Source: Tetragonia tetragonoides (lineage: Eukaryota > Streptophyta > Magnoliopsida > Caryophyllales > Aizoaceae). Taken from it: a stretch of DNA of 64,000 nt. This document shows positions 44,492 through 57,400 of the stretch, piece after piece; the first letter of the stretch is position 1; every line of letters begins with the position of its first letter. A model generated the notes under the pieces. That model searched no databases. It was not told where the DNA came from and was given only the letters and a program-made list of their open reading frames with translations. The DNA lies in contig CM076152.1 in the NCBI GenBank assembly GCA_038025085.1, forward strand, positions 35,467,501 through 35,531,500, given 5' to 3'. The position numbers and the translations under genes are program-made.

Positions 44492-47400
44492 ATGGAGACA
44501 ATTACTGGCACAGACCTCCGATCTATACCATATCCCATCAAACCCCCACAAATCGACCTCCAAAAATACCACCACCAATTCAACCAAGAACAATTTCAAA
44601 GATTAATTTTAGCACCACCATTACCAGATAATGAAATTAATAATAATAATAGTTCCAATTCCTTCACTGCCCTTCTCGAACTCCCACCAAATCAAGCCAT
44701 GGAACTCATTCACTCCTCTGGCGGCGCGTATACTCACGCGCCACCATCTTTGCTCTCACGCGCCGTTACCGAGGATGATGATTCACCCGAGAACTCGAAT
44801 GAGAGATTGATGACGAAGGTGAAAGCTGAGCCGTTGGATAGTGGCTCGAACCCTAATTCGTCTGATCCAACGGCTGGGAGTGAAGGTGAGAAGCCTTTCA
44901 AGCGCAAGGAGAGAGAAAAAAAGGTAAAAATTAAACTGGGTTTTTGATTTATAATAATATTTTTCAGTTTTCTGGGGATTAATTGTGATATTTGGGGGAA
45001 ATTACTCAATTAGGGCAAAGGAACGAGCAAGAAGAGTAAAACGACGAGTTTAGAAGATGGAGAGAAGTTGCCGTATGTTCGTGTGAGAGCACGCCGTGGT
45101 CAAGCTACTGATAGCCATAGCTTAGCTGAGCGAGTAATTTTTCTAATTTTCTCTCTCTCTTGATTATATATGTTAATGACGGGTTTAATTATGATTAAGG
45201 ATGTTAATTATGTGGATTTGTTGTGTGATGGTGTTTAGGCGAGGAGAGAGAAAATTAATGCGAGGATGAAGTTGTTGCAGGAGCTAGTACCTGGTTGCAA
45301 CAAGGTACGTTAATAAATTAATCATTAGTATTTGATTAGTGATAAACGTGTGATTAATGATTGGATTAGTGATGATAATGATGTTGGGATAAAGTGTATT
45401 TTGTCCCCCTAATCTAAAAAGTGTGATTAGAGATTTTTTAAGGTTGTGATTTTGATAACGGTTTTGGTCCTTTTCACCTTTTTATTCACGAAAAAAGGAG
45501 TTGCTTTTTTGTCAAGAAAATACTAAAAATGTATTCCGTGGTATTTTTGTAATTTCCATTTTTTAATTTCCTCCCACTCTTAAATTGCACTTTTTATTTA
45601 CTGATGGTTTGTGTCAATTGTCATGTGCAACTTTTTAGGACAAGATTGGTTGTCACCTTGTCGTTGTCATTTCAGTGATGGTATTTATTTTTCCTCTTTT
45701 TTCCTCTTTTACTCATTTTGGGGTCTTCTAATTCAATGTTCTAGCTAGGTACTAATTTATTATACTGTAATTTTTGTGAGTGGTACAAAAGTAAAATTTC
45801 ACCAGGGCAATCAGTTTACAATGGATTAGGATCCTCTCCAATGCATCACTTCCCGCATTTAGGCATTACATTTGTGGATGCTTGCCACGTGTTAAGTTGA
45901 CTACAAATAAAAAGGTAAAGTGAAATACTTAAACATTTGTCAGACATTTTACAAGTGTAATGCGTAAATGCGGGAAATGATGTATTGGAAAGGATCCTAA
46001 CCCTTTTGCAATTGGGTTCAAGTTCTGTTTAGCAAATTTGAAGACATCTTGAGACATTACTGAGAACAGGAATTGTTTTGTTTCCTGGTTTAGGCTTTGC
46101 AGAAGGTTAAGTTTGATAATTTTATACAGAGGATGTTGAATTGAGATACCCTTTGAATATGTGGGTTGTGAGTGACTGTCATGTTCAAGATGTCCCTCAT
46201 GTCAGAAAAATTGATTGATCATGTATTACTACCCTATCCAGTACACTGTATCACACTTCTTTCTTCCCTTCAGGAATTTAATCTCTGCTGTTGCTGCTCA
46301 ATAATATTATTGTGAAGATATGTTCTTGTAAAGGGTGGGTTGTGCTGCACTGTAATGCTGGCCCCTGTCCCCCCTGTCCCCCAAATACTTAAAAAGAAAA
46401 GATAAGAAAGAAACTAAGAAAAATGGATCAGGGTTAGGTTACAATTCTGAAGTTGTGAGGATCAGGCAGTGGGAAAGGATTAAAAGATATTTCTGATGAT
46501 AGTCATGGGTTGAAGTTGAAATGCCCAGCTGAATAAAACATCCATGATGGTTGTGGTTGTCATTGACAAAGGTCATTAATTGAAAGAGATTAGTGGGTCC
46601 AAAATAAATTTGGGTTCTCCAGTCTGGCGGATGTGGATGGTAGAGCTATTCTACTTTTTGTGGCCATCTGCCATGATATACAAAATACTTTTGGTTTCTT
46701 TCAAAAACTAGAAGCTTTAACAGTAGATATTTCAAAATCATTCTGATTATGATTATTTCTAGTGATTATGTTGCATATCCCATTTTGAATTGATTTTCTC
46801 ATTTTAAAGTCCTTGAAATGATTTAAATATAATGCAGATTTCAGGAACAGCCTTAGTTTTGGATGAGATTATCAATCATGTACAGTCATTGCAACGTCAA
46901 GTGGAGGTACATATCTTTGGCTTACTAGTTCAAATTTCTTATTCAACAAGGGACCATCAGAGATTTGTTTGCTTAAGAATGGAGTATGAAGACTTGTATG
47001 AATTTTGTCCTCTATTCCGCCTTGGCTTTTCCTTAATGCTTTCTCATGGCTTTATGTCAAATATTGATGACACCAAAACCAGCTGCAAATGCTCAATTTG
47101 AAACCAAATATTAGCACAAAACTCGAGAACCCCCAACTTGAATAACTTGGAAATTTTTTGCTAGTCCCTTTGGGTTGATCACTTGGGCTGATGCAAATAA
47201 AAATAGTTATGTACGTCTGGCTGTGGGAGAATAATGCTGCTATGGTGGATTGCTAGCTGCTAGTTTCTATGTTTGCGCTCAAGATATCAATTCCCTCATG
47301 AAATTATTGAAGATTGACCTCTTTTATTTCTCTCTGTTTGCTTTCTTTATTGTATGAACTCTTAAAAGGAATTTTACTCTAACAACTCAATCAGAAGTTC

Positions 47401-49791
47401 TTAATTCTTTTAGTGTTAGCTGGATAAGAGCTACTTTTTAAATTACTAAAATTTTGACAAACTACCTTGTCGAATTCCAAATAACGGTAATGAATCGCCA
47501 AATGCACTCAAATTGATGAACTCACACCTAAGTGGCAGTTGTGTCAACTGCCAAATGCACTGAGATAGAGGAAAATTTATTCAGTTGAAATGGATTTGGT
47601 GGTTTGTTGCCAATCATCTGGATGCCAAAAGATGATTTTTTAAAAAGATGATCTATGTGCATTGAATTATTCAGCTCAGCCTGATTGTATTTTCCTTTTC
47701 ACAGATCAATAGAAACAAGTAAAAATATTAAGCTGTTTTCGACTTGTTGGGTTAATTCATAGATATATGCTTTCTTTGGGGTGGAATATATCATCCAATA
47801 ACAGTTCAGCCTCTTGGCTGTATTTTAGTATGACCTAACATGCACTAGACTGTCCTCCCCCTCAGAATTGACAGGTCTACTTGCTGACAATATCGCCTTT
47901 TGCTTTAATCCCCATTGCGTTGTTTCATTTAAAATAAATTTATAGTAAGTTCGTAACTGCTACATCCTTCATTTGTACTGGCCTGCTTTTGTCACTTGGA
48001 AGTAAAGTCTTCTCCATTCACTAGTTTCTCTTTTAGTAACACTCCTAACCAAGTCAAGTTCTTGATCGTTTGCCTTTCAAAACATATCTGGATAAGCTTT
48101 TAGGTGGATTGTTTGAGGAAGAAGTCCACACTGATTCATACTTGTCTTCTTTTTCTTTTTATAGATGAGTAGTTGTGGATTTTCATTGACTTTTACTCAT
48201 TCAGAAATATTGTTTTATTCTTATATACTCAACTTGAACTTGTCTGAAATACATCACCATACTCTTGCAGTATCTATCCATGAGGCTTGCAGCTGTTAAT
48301 CCGAGAATTGATTTCAATTTTGACAGCCTACTTTCAGCAGGAGTAAGTATGGTTCACCTTTTACTAAATTACTATCCATGTCTGTCTGTATTTGATTTGA
48401 TAATGATTCAAAGAGGAAAACTATTGTTCTATTGGGGCTGTTGTTTCTCTGTGTGTGTCAACTTGCAACAAGATACTGATTAGTGGAAGTCATATAGGTG
48501 TCGTCTAGGCTATCTATGACTGGAATTGTCATTGATACTCAAAAAAGGACAAAGCAATGAAGTTAGGAATGAGATGCCACCTGTTGCAGGCCCAAATACT
48601 CGCTATCTCATAGACCAATTACTTGAAATGGTTACCCGATGATTTATCCTTCAAGATAGTGTAGTAGCAATGTAGCATCACTTTAAATGACATATAAAAG
48701 TGAGGAAAGGTAGTTTGAGAAACTATTTGGAACACATCATAATGAAATGGAGGCTGCTTGGGCAACGTTGAAGTTGCTTGAGCTTTAGTGATAAGATGAA
48801 GCATTTGGTCCCGCAATTCAGGGGCATTCATGCTCAATTTACTCCTGACTCTTGGATCTGTTTAGGCTGGAAATGTCAGATAATTACAAGGGCACAGAAA
48901 GCATTGTGACATTGAGAATTTTAGTGAAAGCCTGGAAACATATTTATGCTAATAGACTGATAGTCCATGCCATGGTTTAACTTGACACTCTGTTTGCTGC
49001 CTTCATTATTGTATATAGTTCTAGGTAACTAAGCTTAATTATATTGCTATATAATTAATTTCTTTTTTGGCCCTCAACAATCTGCAGACAGAATCTATGA
49101 TGGACTGCAATTTCCCCAACATGGCAATGCCACTAATGTGGCCAGAAATCCAAGCAAATGGAGATAGGCAACAATTTCAGCAACCGTGGAACCTTGAGTC
49201 TTTAAATCAGCCAGTTTGGGTCAAGGAAGAAAACCATCGCAACCTAGTTACTCCCGAGAACTCGCTTATAAGTTATGATTCATCTGGAAATTCAGGTAAA
49301 CTGCTTACATTAGCAATCCTTTGCATTTCTTTACTGAATATGTACTTACTATGATGATGGTAATTCATTATATTTGTCATTTACTTGAAAGTGTTAAAAC
49401 TATCTGTATCTCGCTAAAGTCTTTGCTGTTGCCTGTAGGTTATTTTGTCTAGTACATGTACTTGTGATTTGTCTGCATTTTCCCCTCTGGTAACTTGCGA
49501 TTGTTAAGTAGGGCTGGTTTTATCGGTAGTTATCCAATAGTTGTTCTACAAATTGTACATGCTTCTTAGCATAAAAGTGTTGAAGAGTTGTGATAAATGC
49601 AAAAACAAATACATTTACCAAACCTCCTCTTCTTCCAAGCTATTTCACTGGTTGTCTATTTGCTTTCATTGTGCTACACATTATGTTTGTAATTCTATGA
49701 TGTCTATACTGTAGAAAAGCTTCCCCTGACACATGAAATTCTGTCTACTGCAGCATCTTTGCCCTCGAGCCAGCTGAAAATGGAACTGTGA
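44492..49791 (+). CDS. bHLH transcription factor, bHLH48/bHLH60-like
   Basis: Seven exons: 44492-44923, 45014-45133, 45239-45304, 46838-46906, 48271-48342, 49088-49295 and 49754-49791. They join in phase to 1005 bases, 334 residues. The N-terminal half is Asn/Pro/Ser-rich with an acidic patch (EDDDSPE, about 94-100). The basic region and helix-loop-helix run from about 176 to 240: [17 protein letters not shown], then [19 protein letters not shown]. His179, Glu183 and Arg187 have the H-E-R spacing of G-box-binding bHLH proteins. Three psi-K-x-E words (VKAE at 110, VKEE at 298, LKME at the C-terminus) are possible SUMO sites. Arabidopsis bHLH48 and bHLH60 act in gibberellin-linked flowering; that role is knowledge of relatives, not seen here. 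All splice sites are canonical. Confidence 0.95.
45823..46002. mobile_element. MITE in bHLH intron 3
   Basis: Inverted ends of about 45 bp: left GGATTAGGATCCTCTCCAAT with CTTCCCGCATTTAGGCATTA, and right, inverted, GGGTTAGGATCCTTTCCAAT with TTTCCCGCATTTACGCATTA. The flanks TTTACAAT and TTTTGCAAT are only partly alike, so the superfamily is unsettled (Mutator-like or hAT). Confidence 0.6.
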
Positions 49792-50742
49792 AGGCCATAG
49801 AGAAGCATATTGTAGCCAATTTGTGTGTATATAGCAGCAAATATGATATATTTAGCAGTTTAGCTGTAGAGAGGAGTTTTAGGTATCAGAGATTCAGGTT
49901 CGGGTTTCCATGTCTTCTCTATTAATCAGAATAGACTGGAAACCCTTTGAGTAGAGCTAGCTCACTAGTTATTCTACCTATTACAATAGCCTTCATATAT
50001 ATACCAACGTTGGGGGTTACTCAGTCTGATAAGTGATAACTTGCGGGAGATGGCGAGGATGATTCTGCTGTCGTAAGACGTATATTTGCAGACTGCAGTC
50101 AGACTTTTAATCCTGGTTTGCTTTTGATGAATGGTAATTATTTTGTGAATAAATTCATCAGTGGTACTTCCACCTTTTTGAGATATGTCATATGTGTGAT
50201 CTTGAACAGTTATTGAACAACGGGCGATTTGTATTTGCAATCTCTTCCCTTTTCTGTGGAAACTGGAAACTGAAAAGCACTGTTTGGCGTATATCCATGG
50301 GAGCGCTAAACTAAGAATGATGAGGCAGAGTTTTGAGTTTTTATGTGGTTTCAGTCCATTCAAGAATCAATGAATCATTGGATGTTTAGTTGATGTTGAT
50401 GTACAACAACTATGGACAACTTAATGTGATTCTATAGACATTATTACTCTTTAGACTCAATCAACAATTTTCATTCAATCATTCTTGTTTGAGAAAAGAA
50501 AACCCTCTCATTCATATTAACCATGACTTTATCGCCGTTTTTAATAGACAAGGAAGCTAGACTCTTAGACCCATTGAACAACAAATATCATCCTCTAGTT
50601 TGAATTTGAGGGTTAAGAACATTGATACTCCCAATCACGAGATCGAAGGTGTGATATCTCCAGCGACTGAACTCTCACCTCTTGCTCATTGAGGACTTGC
50701 TCTAAGTTATAATCTCTTTGGTAGCTCAACATTCATATGTAA
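49792..50742 (+). other. 3' UTR and downstream region of the bHLH gene
   Basis: Non-coding sequence after the bHLH stop, probably 3' UTR for the first few hundred bases. I could not fix a polyadenylation site. The minus-strand frame at 49974-50363 has no recognisable product. Confidence 0.4.
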
Positions 50743-50758
50743 TCTTTAGTCTTTACAT

Positions 50759-50902
50759 TTTTTTTTTTTTTAAGATGGTAAGATGGTTTCAGCAGCTTGG
50801 GGGGATGGTAAAGGGGATCCCAAACTGCTGGAAATGAAAATTGAACCCTCGTCTCGGGGGTGGAAGGTGGGAGTAGTGTCATTGCACCAAATCCCAATTC
50901 TC
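50759..50902 (-). mobile_element. tRNA-derived SINE with poly-A tail
   Basis: On the minus strand it begins near TTGGGATTTGGTGCAATGACA (A-box-like), has the B-box-like GAGGGTTCAATTTTC about 40 bases on, and ends in about 14 A. It is flanked by an exact 16-bp duplication TCTTTAGTCTTTACAT (50743-50758, 50903-50918), typical of LINE-driven insertion. About 144 bp in all. Confidence 0.82.
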
Positions 50903-50918
50903 TCTTTAGTCTTTACAT

Positions 50919-51466
50919 GCTCATGTGTCCGTAGCACAAAAGTTTACTAATCAAGTTGCTTTATATACGCATCATCAATAATCCAAATATATCGCAAGAC
51001 TCTTCATTACGAGAGCTACTATTACATGCTTGCTTGGCTTGTAAATTAAAATATATTGATAGACATAAATTATTTGGGAGTATCGTCTCCAATCGTAAAG
51101 TTTGATTTTTATCGGCGTATGCGGATTCACCAGCACAAAAAGAAAAATGGGAAACATTAATATCATATAGAAAGATCTTGTGATTAAGAAAAAAAAAGTC
51201 CATATTAGTTTTTCTTATAACCACTTCTATTAGTATAGTAATCACTGTACTTTAACATTAGTACATTGTGATAATCATGAGAATTAAAATATTATAAGGT
51301 CAGTCTCTCAAGTCCAAATTAGCTTTTGCCTTCTTATCTCACCAATAATGTCACTCAATACTCAAAATAAAGTCAAGCCTCCACATACATTAGCTCATTC
51401 CCAATTTGAACTCTTCCATATCCAATCCTTCCACCCTCAAATTCATTCTCAGTTTATCATCTAAAT
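50919..51466 (+). promoter_or_regulatory. Upstream region of the GH28 gene
   Basis: AT-rich intergenic DNA leading to a C/T-rich leader (CTCAAATTCATTCTCAG) before the ATG at 51467. No confident TATA box or other motif was assigned. Confidence 0.3.
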
Positions 51467-54400
51467 ATGCAAAAATCTTGTGTCTCCTCAATAGTCCTCC
51501 ATTTCACAACTCTCTTCTCTCTCCTCCTCATCCCTCCCACCCAATCACACTCCGCCACGTCATCACCCCAACCCACCACCATCAAGCTCCCAACCACCAC
51601 GACCCTCTCCGTAACTGACTTCGGCGCCACCGGTAACGGTCACCAATACGACACAGTCTACATCCAATCAGCAATCGACGCGTGTCCCTCCCCAAACACC
51701 TGCCACGTGGTCTTCCCACCTGGGTCCTACCTAACAAAAACAATCCACCTTCGATCCGGCGTCGTCTTAGTAATCCAAAAAGGGGCTGTAATTTTAGGTG
51801 GCACAAAGCTCGAGGATTATCCTATTGAAGCTGAGAGATGGTACGTTGTGGTGGCGGAGCAGGTGGATAACGTGGGGATCACTGGAGATGGTGAAATCAA
51901 CGGTCAAGGATTGAAGTTTGTTGAGAGGTTCAATGAGAAGAAAAATGTGATGGTGAGTTGGAATCATACAGGCGCGTGTTATGGAGATGAGTGTAGGCCA
52001 AGGCTTGTGGGGTTTATTGGTTGTAGAAATGTTAGCGTTGGGAATATCAAACTCATTGAACCTGCTTATTGGTGGTGCGTTCCTCTCTTCTTTTTCTTTT
52101 TCTCTCTCTATATTGTTTTGCTTATACTTGTCGTTGATTCTTTTTCCACCATATGTGCATACTTAATTGATTGAGTAAATTTTGTGTGAAACTAACCCAC
52201 AATAAAATAGGTTAAGTTTTTGTGTAATTACCATGTACCTTAATAAATAAATAAATTGAAAAAAGTTTGATTACGATGCAAATACATGCGACACAACATT
52301 TAATCATAATGCAACACGGAGAAAAGTTTGTTTACTCACTGGGTAGATATACCCAAATGAGATGCATAATAAAAATAAAGGAAAACAGTGATGGGGAAAA
52401 ATAAATGAAGGCTCTATTTGGTTGGGCGAAAAATCGTTTTCAACTGAAAATCATTTTCAGTGTAAAATGTATTTCCGTTCGCATTTTTCGTTGTTTGGTT
52501 ACAACGGAAAATAATTTTCCTCAAAACTATTTTTTATAATTTAATATATCTAATGACATAGTTGTGTCGATCTCAAAAAGTTAGGTGGATTAAAAAAAAA
52601 TCACCTCAAACGCATATCGAAGTAAAAAATTATGCTTATTTGAAGAAAAAAAAAACAATGTTGAGAAAGTGGGCCAAAAGCTCGGCCCGAGGCCAAATCA
52701 AGTCGAATGCGAGTTTGTTTTTACGACCCGAAGTCCCAACAACCAAACCCGATGATCAAGTCCACTATTTGTGCTCCGGGGACATAGTGTCCCACCAACA
52801 GAAAACCTGTTTTCCTTCATTTTGAAGGGAAAACATTTACACCTACATGGGGTGAAAATTCTTTTCCCCTGAAAACCATTTTCCTTCTTATTGTAAACCA
52901 AACAACGGAAAATGGGAAAACTATTTTCACCCCAACCAAACGGAGCCGAAGTGGAAAAGAAAAACCCTAAAAGCTGTCAAGTATTAAACCGGTTGGGAAG
53001 TGGTGATATTATTGAAAAGCCGTCCATTATTTCAGAAAGCAAAAAAAAAAAAATTACAAATCTCAAAAGCCATTGTCATCTACGAAAGATCAAAAGCTAA
53101 TAAACTCCAGCATATATCATTGTCCACCATTGTTATGAAGTTTCAAAATTTATCAATCAAAAAAAAAAGCTAATTGTCAGGTCAAAAGATACTAAGCCAT
53201 TGTTATGAAGCTACAACTTAAAAAATTTCAAAACTTCTCCATCAATTTGGTTAATAATGGACATAAATACCCAATTTTGGCCATTGTCATCAAGCCAAAA
53301 CATAAAAAAGCCTAACTTTGCCATCAACTTGGGTAATAGTAATAATTTACAATTTTACATAAATAGCCATTGTTGGTCATTGTTATCAAGCTCAAGCATC
53401 GAAACTTCTCCATCAAATTGTTTTTAGTCTTTAGTTAATTTTGATAAGATATGTTCCTATTGTCTTTGTGGGTGGAATCTGGATGAGTTTGATTGTGAAG
53501 TAAACAAATTACTTATAGTAAAAATTAAGTGACGAACTCAACACTAAACTTGTATTGACGATAAGGAATGTATCGGCTGACCCATAATTAGCCCAATCCC
53601 TCCCAATCTGATAGTGTTTTCTGTTCAAAGAGCTGAAGAGATGGTAGGTGCCAACAAAAGAGAGAGAAAAAGGAGGATAGGAATGCAAACGGTTGCACCT
53701 GTTGTGTGCAACCTATGATTTTTTTTTCTTTGACAATGAATATCTTGCACGATTTTCATGCTCTTTGCATAGTAAATTGGAATTTTTATCTACCTTCTAT
53801 TGATTAACTTGTCTCAGTAATAATTGTTTTTGTTTACAGTAAAATTAATTTTCAGCTACTATTATCTGATTTGGAATATTATAAGCTTACATAAGCATTT
53901 AATGTATTTTATTTTTTAATCCACATCACCCGGGTAGTCTACCCACCGGGTAGATATAACACTCTCCGTGCAACACTGCAACTATAGGTTCATTATTATC
54001 GAGGCTGTCCATTTTAGAGGCTCTGTACTAAATGTAAAAGGTGGACCCTTAAATTCAAAAAATTGCACAATTTTTCCAGTATAAAAAAAATTGAAATATA
54101 ACCTATTAAATACTACTCCAATTATTGCAAAGAATTGGATTAGCAGTAAGCTACCCAAATACGTCAAAACTATTCCAATTAAGAAAGTTACAAAGTGGGA
54201 GAGTTTATAGAGTGTTGAAGTCAGTCAAGTGAAAGAGTAAGTAATCATAAAATATTGAGAGAGAGAAGGATTGGGGCCGGAGCCGGGGCGTTATTTGCGT
54301 TTTTGGGGAAATGAAAACACTGAAAAGTAGTGTTTAGGGCTACTAATTTTGAAATCTCAGAAACTAAACTAAAGTTGGGCCATCACTTTGCAGTAAATTA

Positions 54401-57400
54401 GGCCCTCTAAAATATGAGAATGCTAATCAACGGCCCTGGAAAACATATATGCATGAGAGAGCACAATTGACCGATGCCGATAGCAAGTCCATAGTGCTTA
54501 AAAACTGATTGCATTCATTAATTATGATTGCATTCGTGTTCATTAATTATTAAAGAACTAATCAATTCATGAAAGAAATTTCCCCAGTTACCCTCTCAAT
54601 TCTCTCATTTTTTCATTCTCATGAAATTCAGCTTCAATTGAATCTTTCAATGATTCTCATTCAATTGCTCTATCGAGTGGTTGAATCATTCTCATTCAAT
54701 TCATCAATCAATCTAGCTCATAAGTTTTTCGTTGAGATTTTATCTTGGAAATCAATTTTCTTCATTATTTCAATTACGAACTGTTATTTGCTTGATCAAT
54801 TGTTCAAGGATTCAGACATTTCTCAATCTTTACTCGTAATTCTTCAATTTTGAAGGATACTTTCATTTTTATTTTCATTTTCTTCGCGAAAGTATTCGTA
54901 AAATTTGATAAAAATGGATTCAGTTCAGCTTCAACCTTCTGATATCTATACCTACGTCTTAGTGATTATAATGCGAGTCGTTTTGATGGTTCTGGTTTTG
55001 GTGCTTGGAGAAAAGGATTGTCAATTGCCTTGTCCGCTTGTGTGTATTGTCACTTGATTCAGCATTCCAAATATGGAGAGAGGTAGATGAAAGATAGGGT
55101 AGTAGGTCCAATGGTGCAAAACTTTATCAACCACAACAAGTTTTATCAGGAGGAAAAAAAACACGGATGAACAAAACAAGGTTTATTCATCAACAAGTTC
55201 ATGTCTTCAAATTCTAAGGATGGCTTTTTTTATACTATGATACACAAATGAGAAATGTTATTGTAAAGAAAGAGGCCGGAGTTTAGAGAGGTTTGTATTC
55301 TTTATCTCTCCTTGTGGGTATTTATAGGGAAGTAAAGTACCATTGGTCATTAGTAGGTTTAGAATTGGGCTGGCCTAGAGCATGAATAATAATGATCCCA
55401 TTTGGGTTCATAGGAGGAGAGAGTGTGTGATGAACCCAAAAAATTGGATTATCAATGATCCCAAATGGATTCATAGGGAAAAAAAGAGGAGAGAGTAAAC
55501 GATCCCAGATCGTTTTGGACAAAACGATCTTGGCTCGTCCATGCTCCCACGTTGAGAAGCTGACGCGTGGCCAAGTGGGCCGCACGCTTCTAATCTTTTT
55601 TTGGCTTCATAAAAGCCAAAACGGCGTCGTTTGGCCTTAAATCAGCAAAAAAAATAATTAAACTGGTTGCTAACACGCGCGCGTCAGACCAGCAAATGTT
55701 GGCCGCCACGTGTCAGCCAGCTACTGGTTGGTAAAAAATAAGTTTGATACAAACTTCAAACGCTTATAATTAAAAAAAAAATCAAAAAATATAAAAAAAA
55801 TACCAATGGCAATATTTTTTTCACCCTCTATAAAACAATAGGTGAGTTATACTCCCCTCTCTACCTAGCTACATAGAGCCTTTCCCATTTTCTCTCTCTC
55901 TCCTGCCCATTCTCCCTCTCTCCTGCCCGTGGACCTCACCTGCCTATCCCAACTCCACGAAGCTCCGTGGAGCTGGGAGTATATAAAAATTTGCGCTATA
56001 AAATGAGACCAAATTTGATAGGTTTTGCACAATTTTTAAATTACCATATTTATTAGTCTTACATTATCATATATATATATATATATTAATCTTACATTTT
56101 AATTCTATAAAAAGAAGGAAAACAAATTGGAGGAGAGAGAAAATGTGGTAAGACATGGTAAAAGTGGAGAGAGAATGTGATGAACCAAAATTTAGGGTTC
56201 ATGAATAAATGAGACTTTTTAGTGAGTTCATGAGATGAGATCATGGTGAAGTGGAGGAGGGAGAAAGGAAGAGAGAGAGTCATGACCCCAAATAGTTTTT
56301 GGGATCATTGATAATAATGCTCTTAGGGATCTCTTATTACATGTTAACTATATGTCCATTATTATCATATTAACATATACTTCATCCGGTTCATGATGTG
56401 GGTCATTTATGGCTATGGCACACGAATTAAAAATTTGTTGTAGTCTAAATGTTGTAAAAACGTAGTCTTACCTGATTAGTTTACCATTTGGTTATAGATT
56501 TATCAATGAAGGTCCCGAAGGCCAAAACAAAGGGAACTTAGACTTCTTTTTTTTTTTTTTTGGAGAAATGTTTCAGTAGTTGGTGTTCTTTTTGAGAGAC
56601 GGATTTTCTTTTTTCAGATATGATACCATGTAGAGTGATTGAAAGCAATTAGCCTATATTCAATGGAAATTACTTTTGCTGTTCAAAGAAATAAAATAAA
56701 ATAAAGAATATAATGTGAAACAACGGTATGATGGGTAAAAACAAGAGATAACACCACTGTTTTTTATTTGGCCTTTAAGGACCTTGTGATAGCTTCTGTT
56801 AATTTGGTAAGATGGGAAAGAAAATATGTTGACGTGGCGAGATATTGAATCTTTATGATCAATATATCGTTAGTTACCTTATTGCTAAAACTCATTTTTA
56901 TTCATTTGCGAATTTAATATCCAAAGCACTTCTCACATGGACCATTTAAAATGGCATGGATTCCATTTCAATCCATAATAACTCCACCTAACTAAATCCT
57001 AATGAACTGACTTCAACAAAAAAGGAGTTCGAATGAGAGTGCCAAACCAAAATAACCGTCTGTCATGAGCATGAGCTATTTTAACCACAACTTTGCACTT
57101 TGATCCTGCAAAATAAAACATAATTAGTTTATCAGACTTTAGGCTTTTAATGTGTTATGTGTACAGAACAATAGGGAATTGTACAACTCCAAAATTAGGC
57201 TGTAAATTGTGAAAATGACAAGTTATTCTAACCTGAACAAATTGGCTAGTGATGTTCATTCAACATTTAGAGTCCAAGCCAATACGCAAGGCCTCTTCCT
57301 CTACCTCTGCCTGTGCTTGTGCTTGTCCCTATGCCTCTACCACTTGCTCTTGAAAGTTCAGTGTATTGAGGCTGGCTCATTGACTAAACAGATAAGCAAA

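Noticed and set aside
44110..44631. 173-codon frame overlapping the bHLH start
   Set aside because: It begins inside the hAT element, is of Pro/His/Ser low complexity from a CT-rich leader, and overlaps the well-supported bHLH exon in another frame.
53117..53430. Regularly spaced repeats that might suggest a CRISPR-like array
   Set aside because: The units are diverged, have no constant spacer length and lie in a plant intron.
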